Part shown: in pieces, positions 25,199 to 35,900 of the stretch | Position numbering within the stretch: position 1 is the first letter of the stretch | Layout: each line of letters starts with the position of its first letter | Assembly (NCBI GenBank): GCA_947650365.1 | Contig: OX393553.1 | Location: forward strand, 42,827,949-42,891,948 | Direction of reading: 5' to 3' | From: Chamaelirium japonicum | Taxonomy: Eukaryota > Streptophyta > Magnoliopsida > Liliales > Melanthiaceae | DNA length: 64,000 nucleotides | Translations under genes and position numbers: made by a program | Notes under the pieces: generated by a model | What the model was told of the DNA's origin: nothing | Seen by the model: the letters and a program-made list of their open reading frames with translations, nothing else | Databases searched by the model: none

Positions 25199-26540
25199 CC
25201 TCCTTCAAAGCAGCACCTGGGAGAACCAAGTCATGCCCAACTGCAGCGGTGCACAATTTCAAACTTTTCCCTGGAAGACACGTGCTCGAAGGCCGTCGAG
25301 ACATAACAATCCTCTCTCGGGCCTTTTTGGGCCTCAGTACCTTCCTTTTCTCCTTTCCGCAGGAGACCACAAGTTCGGCAGGAACAATCTCTCGAGTCAC
25401 CCGAGCAGGCTCAATCATCACCTCCATCAGCTGGGCTCGGCTCGGCTCATCAGAACCTCGAGGAAACTCTTCCTCGTAATCAGACACCACCACCACATTC
25501 TCCAGCACCCTGGAGAGCGCGTAATCTGGCAAACCGAGGCATTTAAGCCGTGCGGGGGAATAAGTAAAATCCTTCCACATATTAGTCCCAAAAGTCAACT
25601 TATTAAAGAGCTTGTCCAACTTCTTACATCGCGCCTGAGGCCACGCCCTCTTACCGCTCCCCGAATACCGGCCAACTGCATAGCTAACCACTTTAAATAG
25701 CAATTCGGGCACACGAACAACGGAGCACCACGCGCCAGTCACGGATAAGGGGTAGAGACGATAGAACCTGTCGGATGAACTCGGATATTTTATCGAGGGC
25801 TGATGTGACTCCGGCATAAGAGTAAAAAGTAGCTTCGACCCAGACACTTTCTACCATCGAAAATGGTGAAAGAAATACCCGAGCTCGACACGAGGAATTT
25901 CACCATCAGGGATCTCAGAATAGCAAGCAGCAAGTTCCTCACGATGATCTGATTCGATTCGGCAAAAAGCATAGATCACCCTCCAAGCGTTGCCGCTAAC
26001 TTGCCCTGGACAAAGATCAGAGATGGACAGTAGCCTGGCAGCAAAAGGAGGCAGAGGCAAGCGTAGTCCGCTGTTCATCTGACCCATGGTCACAAGGGTC
26101 CCCAGGACCTTCTCCATGCTAGCCTCCTCGAGGAAAATTGCATCCCGGCGAGCCCCAAAGGCGGCATAAGCTCTCTCAATGGATGGCCTGTCGTCATTGT
26201 CCCGAAACTCGGCCATCAGTTCACCCCAGGATGTTCGCCTCTTCTCCACGCTAGTGCAATCGATGGAGGGTTCATCATGTTCTTCGTCCACAAAGGGCCT
26301 TAACGGCCCTAACTCGCCGTCAGAGCCACTGTCCGAATCCTTAACATGTGGCCGAGGAGGAGCGCAAACAACCTCCTTCGTTCCTCGATGGCGTTTTTCC
26401 AACACAACGGGACCCTTGACGGATTTTATTTTGGAAAAGAGCAGCCTACAATGGAGGCACAAACGATAAGTTAAGAGTAGGGTGGGCGAAAAATCTACCG
26501 AAATGCGACATAAAAGGACACTTCCTTGATCACTGGCCAA
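25164..26540 (-). pseudogene. Antisense ORF, segment 1 (globular part)
   Basis: Minus-strand frame 26,540 to 25,164 with one in-frame TAG at 25,853-25,851. It contains LPLPPFAARLLSISDLCPGQ and NAWRVIYAFCRI, and later FYRLYPLSVTGAWCSVVRVP. This pattern (a P-L-P-P-F start, then a NAWR-type helix) is seen in plant retrotransposon-linked proteins often labelled putative plant transposon protein. It is not a transposase with known catalysis. The first 30 codons may include an acceptor-like TTGTAG at about 26,446. Function unknown. Confidence 0.65.
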
Positions 26541-26783
26541 ATCAACACCCTTACACGACTGCAGTACCTGGCGAACACAGTAACCAGGTGCGGTAGTACA
26601 TTGGGTGAAGACTGGCTAGCCAACATGCGGCATTGTCCTAGATTATTTCTAAGAAACCCCCTCAAATATATGAACGGATGAGTTATCGCGTGCCGAGACA
26701 TCCTCAAGACGCGCGTAGGACACTCGACCAATGCGTTCTTTCGAGTCATCTCTTTATGAAGGTGATTACAGGAATAGTTACTC
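26541..26783. other. Region upstream of the antisense ORF
   Basis: Would hold the promoter and leader if the antisense unit is transcribed. No clear TATA box seen on the minus strand. Confidence 0.35.
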
Positions 26784-27105
26784 ATCAAGGTGAACAATGT
26801 TTCACGTCCACTTTGACCGGTTTTTCGGCACCGACACAATGGCACCTTATACGCGTTGATCCGACTCACGTATGAAAAGTTACGGCTATCAGAAGTTTTT
26901 GAGGTGTTTTTCTTTAAAGACAGACATCGGAAAAGTTGTACGTCAAGGTGAACTATATTTCACGTCTACCTTGATCAGTTTTTCGACGCGGACGCAATGG
27001 CACCTTATACGCATCGATCCGACGCACGTATGAAAAGTTATGATTGTCGGAGGTTTTCGAGACATTTCTTCCTGAAGACCAACTTCAGAGAAGTTACACG
27101 GCAGC
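26784..27105. repeat. 159-bp tandem repeat, 2 copies
   Basis: TCAAGGTGAAC...ATTTCACGTC units begin at 26,784 and 26,943. The shared block AATGGCACCTTATACGC and GTATGAAAAGTTA are at equal offsets. The second copy ends near 27,100. Confidence 0.85.
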
Positions 27106-28400
27106 GACGGTCACACTGACGCCTTCAACCTGGTTCCCTATGCGAACAACTCGCAGCAGGCCAAACACTGTGCCTAAGAGAAGAACTCATGCCTCTCCTC
27201 GCGAGCATGGATACTTGGCGGCAGCGCGCGGGTCGGAACGGGGACAAGGGGTTGGATGAACCAAACCCCCCTTCGTGTGACGGCCCACGACGACCTGGGT
27301 AGGTGACGCAGTCCACCCGCCTGTGCACAAAAGCCATCAGCCGCCACGATGCGCTCGCCGATGCGCCCGCCACCTATACCATCTCCTTCTATGTGGCCGA
27401 GGCCTACCTCCATCGTTTCCTCGACACGATCCAACTCCGATCCCCACGTGCGCTCTCTCATCCCGGTGCTGGACCGGTCGACGGAGGGAGGGGGGACCCG
27501 ACTCCCCCCCGATGCGTCCTCTTCACGTGGCACGGCCCGAGACATGAAGTGAAGGGGGGGACGAGGAAGCCGACTCTTCCCCCACGCGCTCTCTCGTTCG
27601 AACCCTCTCTCTCACCGAGGGCTCTCTCTCGCACCCGCTCTCTCTCACGCGGACCCTCTCTCTCGCCGAGGGCTCTCTCTCGCCCCCGCTCTCTCTCACA
27701 GAAGACAGAAATGAAGGAGAGAAAGAGAGACACCTGCTCTCTCTCTCACGGAAGAGAAGGCGCCGGGGTGCAACCCGCAGTCCAGCGCCCGTGCCCACCT
27801 CCAACCCAGTCGGAACCCGCGCCCGAAGCCGCTGACCACCGCCTCCGCCCGCGCCCGGAGCCGCACGCCGACCACCGCCTCCGCCCGCGTCCAGAGCCGC
27901 ACGCCGACCACCGCCTCCACCTGCGTCGCCCGTCTCTTTCTCGCACCCGCTCTCTCGCGTGGATCTCCCCCTCGCGCTCGGCCTTGTGAGAAAAGAGAGA
28001 GAGAGGAAGCTGCCCTCTCACCGAACAAAATAAAAGGAGAGAGAGAGAGAGAGAAAGGAAAGAGAGAGAGAGATGCGCTGCTCTCTCACGTGAATGGAAT
28101 ACAAAGAAAAGGAAAGAGAGCGAGAGAAAGGAAAGAGAGAGACAGACACGCTGCTCTCTCACGTGAATGGAATACAAAGAAAAGGAAAGAGAGAGAGAGA
28201 AAGGAAAGAAAGAGAAGGACAATTTGCATCCGACGGGGTCCAGGAGGACTTGTGCGGAAAAGGATTCACCTGTTGGGTACTATCGGACGGCTGTGATGCA
28301 GCCGGACTCGGATTTACGATTGGAAGGAATGCCCCTTCCGCCAAGAAAATAAGGAAAGAGAGAAAGAAAGAAAAGGAAAAAAGAAAAAAGCTGTTCTTTC
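27106..28400. repeat. Low-complexity region with three short tandem arrays
   Basis: CT/GA-rich DNA between the antisense ORF and the hairpin array. It contains a 51-bp unit twice (27,602-27,703, ACCCTCTCTCTC...), a 36-bp unit about 2.5 times (27,834-27,920, GACCACCGCCTCCGCCCGCG) and a 73-bp unit twice (28,076-28,220, CGCTGCTCTCTCACGTGAAT). Long frames on both strands here come from composition and are not called. Confidence 0.8.
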
Positions 28401-28760
28401 ACCAAAAGGGTCTCGGTACCCTCTCGGTATCCTCTCGGTCAGGAAACACACTGTTTTTTCGGAAACACCCCCTTGCAAAACCGAGACTTTTTGGCTTGCA
28501 CCAAAAAAGTCTCGGTACCCTCTCGGTATCCTCTCGGTCAGGAAACACACTGTCTTTTCGGAAACACCCCCTTGCAAAACCGAGACTTTTTGGCTTGCAC
28601 CAAAAGAGTCTCAGTACCCTCTCGGTACCCTCTCGGTATGCTCTCGGTACCCTCTCGGTATCCTCTCGGTCGGAAAACGCACTGCTTTTTCTGATACGCC
28701 TACTTGCAAAACCGAGACTTTTTGGCTCGCGCCAAAAGGGTCTCGGCATCGGCAGAAGGA
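28401..28760. repeat. 99-bp tandem repeat of hairpins, about 3.3 copies
   Basis: Units begin at 28,401, 28,500, 28,599 and (after an internal expansion of CCTCTCGGTA steps) 28,731. Each unit junction reads CCGAGACTTTTTGG, a loop of about 6-8 bases, then CCAAAAAAGTCTCGG, so every boundary can form a stem of about 14 bp. The units also carry repeated CTCTCGGTA decamers. Confidence 0.9.
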
Positions 28761-28882
28761 GACTCTGCTAATACGAACCGCGGCACCGACGGCCCTTGCC
28801 AACCAAGCCAGGATCCTAAGGCGTTTGCACCTTGGAGTCCCAACCGGCCTAGGGGGTCCTGACCCGACTGGGAGGGGGTAAC
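28761..28882 (+). other. Pre-LTR segment with polypurine tract
   Basis: GGGAGGGGGTA at 28,871-28,881, directly before the 3' LTR, is the probable polypurine tract for plus-strand priming. Confidence 0.7.
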
Positions 28883-29480
28883 TGTGGGTGCAAAAATTGT
28901 ACCGGACCGGATCAGAGCGGCATGGGCCCGCGCAACGGCCCAAGTGGGTAAGCCCGCCCGGGTTCATGGGCCCACTCTACGGGGCTCACAGATCAAGCCC
29001 TCCCCCTTATTGGGCCCGAACAACGGCCCAATAAGGGCCCAGCAAGGAGGCCCAGAACCAGTGCCACGTCATCACTGCCATATTGGGCGCGTGCCTACGC
29101 TATAAAAGGACCCCCAAGGCATCCAGGAAGGGGGTTGGTCATTCGATCAGAGGAAGAGGGATTCCAGCTCCAGAGCAAGTGCAAGAGCTTACTTCTCTCC
29201 TCCTAGTTTCTTTTCTTGTTGCTCCGTGCAACCCCCACTGTAAAAAGCTTCTCTCGGCCTGTCGAGAGAACGCTCAACCCTTTATATTCATATTATAGTG
29301 AAGATCAGGTGGCACCTCTCGCCCGGAGACGTAGGTCGTAAGACCGAACTTCGATAACAACTCCATGTGTCATCTCTCTCCTTCTCAACTTTCTAATCTC
29401 TAACTCTACAAGCAATCCAATTCAATCAAGGCTGTGGGGTGGGATTCTCGATCAAGGCGGCTCGGAAATTTCCCCCCACA
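28883..29480 (+). repeat. 3' LTR of the Tat element
   Basis: 598 bp, matching 16,324-16,924 with about ten substitutions and two small indels by eye. TATA box CTATAAAAGG near 29,100. Followed by AGAGT. Confidence 0.95.
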
Positions 29481-30920
29481 AGAGTCGTGACTGTGTGTAA
29501 AGTATAATCAAACGGCTCTCTATTTTTTCGTGAACGGTCTAGATGGCTCACTTAGCATCTGGAGCAAAAATACTCCACAACAAAAACAATTGGATAAATT
29601 GGTGGCAGGTTTTTATAACAGATCTTCTTTAGTGATATGGATGACAAAGAGATGCTTTAGCAGTAGCAAAAAGATAAAATTTCGATAATAAAGAATAACA
29701 TTTTCTACAGTGCAGATTGTTACTCTTTGTTGCAGTGAATATTAAAATTTGTGATTTTAGTATTAGGGACAATTTTTTCAATTAAGGGATATAAAAAGTC
29801 AACGAAGAGACTTGCTATAAATCCATATTTTTGAAAGGGACCTAATGCAAAGCCATCTTATTGATCGTCTATTTTATCAAACCGGAGTCGAAGTCGGCGC
29901 TTCGTATCTTCTTCATTTTTCATCGGAATTCAGTGATTCCAAAGACGATGTGATTCTCATGTAATCCTCTACGACATTGTTCAGAGTCGAGCGAAAAAAT
30001 TAAAGCCAACACCAACATAGAAGTATGTATAAAATCTCTAATATTTTTCTAAAATTAGGGGGGCTTGAGCCGGCCTAAGGAATGCCTGCCACAGGAGATA
30101 TGTTTCATCACGTCGGCCCTTACAACTGTTCCACCAAAATGTTTGGTGGTGGGACGGGTTAACGCACGTTGAGGTGAGGTGGTGTCAAGCCTCACACCCA
30201 ATAAATAAATTTGATTAATAAATTATTATAAAATTATAAAAATCCTACAGAAACGGTCTAATGGAATGGAACCAACCGGTTCAACGTTGAAACTGGAAAC
30301 GGAAAAGTGCAGGCCAGGGACCATCCCAATCTGACGTGCTATGCCGCCACGTGTCGACGAGTCGACCACCCTGCTGGCTGCTGTTTATTATACGTTTTGG
30401 AGTTTGGAGAGCCGGCGGGCGGAACGGGAACGGGAACGGGAACGGGAACGGGACTGGGACTGGCAGTCTGGTAGCTGGTGTGACGTGACGCTCTCACGCC
30501 TCACGGCCCTCCGCACATGGCACGTGGACACGGGATGCAGCTTCCTCTGGCGTGGGCCCCGCCGGCTCCGCTCTCCCGTTTGATTCGATCAGGAATCTGA
30601 TCATAACCCCGCGGAGCGGTCGCCCCCAACTGAATCGGTCCGAGTACCGCATGGATAGGTTATCAGTTTCGTGTCGTGGCGGAGATCTCGGGGTCTTCTT
30701 CCCTCCTCCCTTTCGCCAAGTCTCCGGTCTCCTCAGTTCTCTCATTAACGCGCGGTGAAACTTGAGAGTGGATGGAGGCTACGATGACCGGGTAGATACC
30801 GAACCACCGTCGAGAATTCATACATATTTACCCGTTCGGGCGGTGCCCCTCCCGTCAACCCGACTCTCGTCTCTCGAAACGGGATCGAAACCGCTGCCGA
30901 TTTCCGCGCGGCCACGTCGA
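29481..30920 (+). promoter_or_regulatory. Upstream region of the ORP gene
   Basis: AT-rich to about 30,290, then increasingly GC-rich toward the gene. A GGGAAC hexamer repeat of five to six units lies at 30,419-30,450. TTATTATAC at about 30,387 could be a TATA element, but the transcription start is not visible from sequence alone. A TGA at 30,756 is in frame with the ORP coding sequence and limits any 5' extension. Confidence 0.45.
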
Positions 30921-31076
30921 ATGATTCCGCCATCGCCGCCATCTCCGCGCGCTCGACCCGACGCGCCTGATCCCCTTCTCCGTTCTTGGAAGAACAGCAA
31001 GAGCGCACGTGGGGATGGCCCGACTCCAACTCCGACCCCCCCGCGATCCATAACCTCCTCGTCCTCCGCCTCTCGG

Positions 31077-31661
31077 ATGCATCCCTTCTGTTGCGCCTCC
31101 CCGGTCCCCGTCTCCCCCGCGGCCGCCGCTGCACCGCCCCTCCCGCCCATGCCTCCACCTCCCCCGCCGCCCCCCGCACGATCCGATCCCGCCCCCCGCA
31201 GCCGCGACTCCTCCCCCCAGTCCGCCACAGCCGCGGACCACCACAGCCACCACAACGGCTTCCGATGGCCCTCCTCCAACAGCGCCGGGGGTGGGGACGT
31301 CGCCCGCCGGGCCCTCCTGTCCGCTGAGTTCGCATCGCTCCGGTCATCCTTCCACGAGGCCCTCCTCCACGGAGACCACCGCGAGGTGCAGCTGAACGAC
31401 ATCGTTGGCAATGGGATCTCTGGGATCCTGCACAAGTGGGTCAATTACGGCCGGGGGTGGCGGCCGCGGTGGTTCGTGCTCCAGGACGGCGTCCTCTCCT
31501 ACTACAAGATCCACGGCCCCGACCGGATCGAGGTCAACAAGGAGACCGAGAAGGGGTCCAAGGTCATCGGCGAGGAATCCGTACGCCGCATGTCCCGCCA
31601 CAAGACCAACGGCAAATGCTCCCACCTCTCCCGGAAGCCCATCGGTGAAGTCCACCTCAAG
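31077..31661 (+). CDS. ORP1: ORP exon 1 (residues 1-195)
   Basis: The start at 31,077 is chosen because MHPFCC is the conserved beginning of this clade. An in-frame ATG at 30,921 would add 52 residues. Very GC-rich, with P8 at residues 26-33. Residues 113-195 are the first half of the PH domain: [20 protein letters not shown], then [19 protein letters not shown]. The exon ends GEVHLK at a GC donor. Confidence 0.92.
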
Positions 31662-32880
31662 GCAAGAGAACGCCGGCCGCCCTTCGCCGATTCCCTCTGG
31701 CCCTTCCTCCCATTTTTCTTCGTACTCATATTCAATCTCCTTTCTTGAAATGAAGGTCTCGTCGATCCGGGAGAGCAGATCGGACGATAAGAGGTTCTCG
31801 ATCTTCACCGGGACGAAGCGGCTCCACCTGCGGGCGGACACGCGGGAGGATCGCGTGGTGTGGATGGAGGCGCTGCAAGCGGTGAAGGAGATGTTCCCGA
31901 GGATCTCCAACTGCGAGCTGATGGCTCCCGTCGACAACTTCGTGGTGTCGACCGAGAAACTGAGGCAGAGGTTGCAGGAGGAGGGGCTGAGTGAGGCCGC
32001 CATACTGGACAGCGAGCAGATCATGAGGAACGAGTTCTCCGCACTACAGAACCAGCTCGTGCTCCTCAAGCAGAAGCAGTCCCTCCTCATCGACACCCTC
32101 CGCCAGCTAGAGGTATAAATAGTACCTTTTCCCCCTCTGTTATACTCTGTCGTCGTCTTTCGGGTTTTCATCGTTGCTTCGATGTAGATTTGCGATCTCT
32201 TTAATCCTTCTGTTCCTGTCGTCTGCGGCGAATGACAATTGAAAGTGAGCACCCACTAACACAGACCAATTGTTGACTGAATTCTTTAGCCTACACCGGA
32301 ACTATGCATATCTAACTCATAACTGGTTTTAGAATGTGGGATGTGGAATTTCTTGCAGGAACCATGATGAAGCAAGGGATGGAAGAGAGAGAATTGTCTG
32401 TCTGTTTGAACAACAACAATGAGATGGGTTCCTATAGGAAACCAATGTATAGGCAAAATATTTTGGGCTCTTATCTACTTCATTGGTCTGTAAAAAGAGC
32501 CACTTTTGAAGCTTAGTAGTATCTGAAACTGTTGATTCCAATATTGTTTATTGGGAAATTCTATGGTACCAAATCAGAACCGTACTGAAATTCATAGCGA
32601 CCGTCGGATGGCCCTAGGGTGGATATCAGGCATCCACCTAGGGTTCATCCCATGACCCCTAGAATAATGCTCACTGTCGGATGGGTTTGGTATGGTACTG
32701 TATTGGTACCGAAGTGGAACCCTTGTTTATTTTCCTAGCAAACAACAGGTGTATGATATCATGAACATATTTAAAATAAGTGGAAAATATGGCAGGGTGG
32801 TTGTTTAGCTGGCCCCTTCTTGAGAGGATGCTTTAAGTTTTTACGTCAATGACCTAAAGTTGAAGGAATTTTGACGGAAT

Positions 32881-32948
<68 letters not shown>

Positions 32949-35900
32949 CTCCTTTTCTAGTGGCTCCACTCCCACTCCAATGAAAGACATCCTTATTGTG
33001 CAACATTTTTCTTCTTTCATTTCTTTTTATCGAATGCCACTGATAATAACTTACAGTGAAGTAGCATATATGGGGATGATTGGTCGTAGCATATATCCGA
33101 GATAAAAAAGTTGAGAAATTTGAATGATCATTTTATCTATTCTATTGGGCGGTTTCCAGATTATCTTATGCTCTTATGTTTTGACTCTAAATTTGCAATT
33201 TCGAATTTGATCTACTATTAAATCAAAGATCCCTCCCTATCTTTGTTCTTTTTTGTCCCAAAATCTCTCTTTCCTGCTAACTTCACATGCTTCGTCATAC
33301 ATCAAAAATTTTCTTATCGAAACATGTTAATGTTGTGTCTGGAGATATCTTATTTAATGCTAAGTCTTAAGGGAGAAAACAGACCAGTCTCTTAACTATT
33401 CAAATTATAACTACAAGGCATCAATTCAAAGCTCAAAGGCACCTTTAATTTGAAATGCTATGAGCTTTTTACATATATCCACCTACATTTTACCATACTT
33501 GTGTGAACCAAATTATTATCTCTATTTTGTTGATCGGCCAATATTATTTCTTTGATTTGTACATTCACTTGTTTTTTTCAAGATGATGAAACTGCAACTA
33601 CTGGTAATCCTTGCCAGATGTTGTCGACTGGCTGATAACCCTCTACTCGTCCTCGAGTGCACATCCCCCTTGTTGCGTGCATTGGTTCCTTGCTGCTTGC
33701 ATCGCCGTGCCTATAGACAATAGGGGAATGGTGCAACTGCAGGTGGGCAAGGGTATTTTTTAAAAGGTCAAGTTTTTTTTTGGCAAATTGAAGAATTAAT
33801 GTTGGAGCCAATTTGCAAATAGTTATAACTGAAGTGTTTTTTTTTCTTCTGATTATAGAAAAGTATAGTTGGGTATATGTAAAAATTCAAATAATACAAT
33901 TTGTGCGTCAACCTTAATAATGAAGAATCCACAGAGAAGAGGTGAAGCAAAGTCCTACGTGTAATTTAAATGTTTAAACTTAAAAACCAAATTATAGACA
34001 ATTGAAATTTTACAATAATTTAATTATCCAATAAACTCGTAGTTGTCTGACGCAACAAGTTATGAAATTATATAGGAGAACTGAAGGTTCTAAATTGGGA
34101 GCTAGCTGCAACAAGAGATAGACTGCCATAATTTTTTGGAATTAACATTAGTAGCTATGAACTAATTCTTTAGCACTTTGTCGAACTTTAGATTTCCCTA
34201 CATTTGCTCAGCAGTGAACTGACCTTCCGCACGTTTGGGATTAACAATAGTAGCTTTTGACTTTTTCTATGGTCAAATCCATATTACACAATGATCAGGA
34301 ATATGCTCTTTTTCCTTCTGAGCATTAGTAGTCTTTGAGAGATGTTTTTTTGTACTATTTTTACTTTTCTCTCTCTGCTGCCTTATCTCTATAAAAGGCC
34401 AGAGGTGCAAGATGTCTTTTTGTAATGGTTTCTTGGGCGGGGTCTCTAATAAAATACCCTAGTTTTGATAAAAAAAAGTTATGAAATAGGGATCTATTTG
34501 ACTTTAACTTTTGGGGCTTTTTGTGTAGGATGATGGAGGGAAGCTAGGGAACTTGGTTTCGTGGAATTCGGAGGTGATTTGATAGGTTTGCGCTATGGTT
34601 TAAGGTTTAGTTGTGGGGTATTTCTAGGGTTCTATTGGCGGATGATGATGGAGGTTAACGATTTGTGATGGATGTTTGGCGGGGATGATGAACGTGGGAA
34701 GAAGATAGAAGAATAGTCGATAATGACGATAGAAGAGGCCTCAAACCTCTCCGGACTCGATTGCTGTTCAATGTAATCACTCCGAGGGTTCTTCGAATCA
34801 CACGAAGGTGAAACAATTACCGAAACAAAGCTTTTCATTAATCACAACATTTGTGAATATATGAAAGGCTTTGGGGCCCTTTTATAAGCCCCAAGCGATA
34901 TGATAATGCATGACTTGTAGTCCAAAAAGTAAAGGACTAGGACTCCTAAAAATACTTATACAACCCTTATAAGTTGGGTTTTGACATGTCACATGTGTAT
35001 AATTTTGCTTAATAAAAATAAAGAAAATATTAAATAAATGCCAAATAAATAAAAAAAACACTAATAAAAAAAACACTTCTTGAGGTATATCCACTGCTTT
35101 GAATCTACCAAGGATCTCAGAAATCAAATCCGATAACTCCTTCGATGTAATTTGGTAAATCTAACGGTAGATTGCCATCTTCGGAAAGATCCAACGGTGG
35201 AAAAACACAATCTAGATGATCCAATGGTGAAAACTTCTTATATGTACTCGAAGAGTAATCAGACCTCTATTAGGCATCAACTACTTTGCTATGAAACCTT
35301 GTTTGGTTGGGTTTGGGTCAGTTGATCAGAGCCATTTGATAGGGTCTACATCAGGTCATAGATCGTGTCCAAAATTTTGAAAAGAAATATTTCATTTGAA
35401 ATCTTGGGGAAGTTAATGTCGACTCCTTCCCCTGGTCCTTATAGATTTAGTCACGCTAGGAGTGTTTTCCATATAATTTTCTAAGTTTTTGGAAAAATGA
35501 TTCCCATCATATTTTTATGTTAGGTGAAATCAAATCTCATGTCTTCCAAATAATATTCTTGAAGGTGCTTGGTTCGATGGAGAACTCTAGGTTAATTTAT
35601 TTGATTTAGCTATATATCCTCAGCTTTACTTTTGCTCAAAGCTATTATATGGTGTCTTATGTTTCAATTTGAGTTCCGTGCTCCTATTTTTGGATTATTG
35701 AATGTACAATTGCATATGATTAGGCTGTGATATTCAACAACATACTTTAATTTGACTTAAGGCCTGTTTGGTAGCAAGTTTTAACTAAGGAAGGGGAAAG
35801 AAAATGCTAAGCCGGGGAATAGGATTCCTTTCGGTGAAGAGAGGAATGTGATGCCGGTCACTTTCCCACCGATTAGCCTGTTTTTGTATAAGATTGGATC

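Larger units (their letters stand above)
16324..29480 (+). mobile_element. Tat-lineage Ty3 LTR retrotransposon, degenerate, with antisense ORF
   Basis: 13,157 bp with LTRs of about 600 bp (TGTGGG...CCCACA). The plus strand carries gag, protease, RT, RNase H, a second RNase H of the plant archaeal-like kind, and integrase, in the Ty3 order. A second RNase H between RNase H and integrase, and a long region with an extra ORF between integrase and the 3' LTR, are known marks of the Tat lineage. At least ten in-frame stops and one frameshift break gag-pol. The LTRs are about 98% alike by eye apart from two small indels. Confidence 0.92.

Noticed and set aside
26446-26498. A third intron at the start of the antisense ORF
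   Set aside because: An acceptor-like site exists but the nearest donor would make a 53-bp intron, shorter than plant introns normally are.
28401-28760. CRISPR-like regular repeat
   Set aside because: The whole 99-bp unit is repeated with no unique spacers, in a plant retrotransposon.
27174-28771. Long Ser/Arg-rich frames on both strands inside the Tat element
   Set aside because: They lie in CT/GA repeats and the tandem arrays; the repeat period explains the open frames.
30745-31444. Arg/Gly-rich minus-strand frames opposite ORP exon 1
   Set aside because: They are the complement of a GC-rich Pro/Ala/Ser coding exon; no independent evidence.
32113-32541. Short frames just after ORP exon 2 as an additional exon
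   Set aside because: Exon 2 ends at a good donor and the coiled coil resumes in phase at 36,885; nothing between matches the family.
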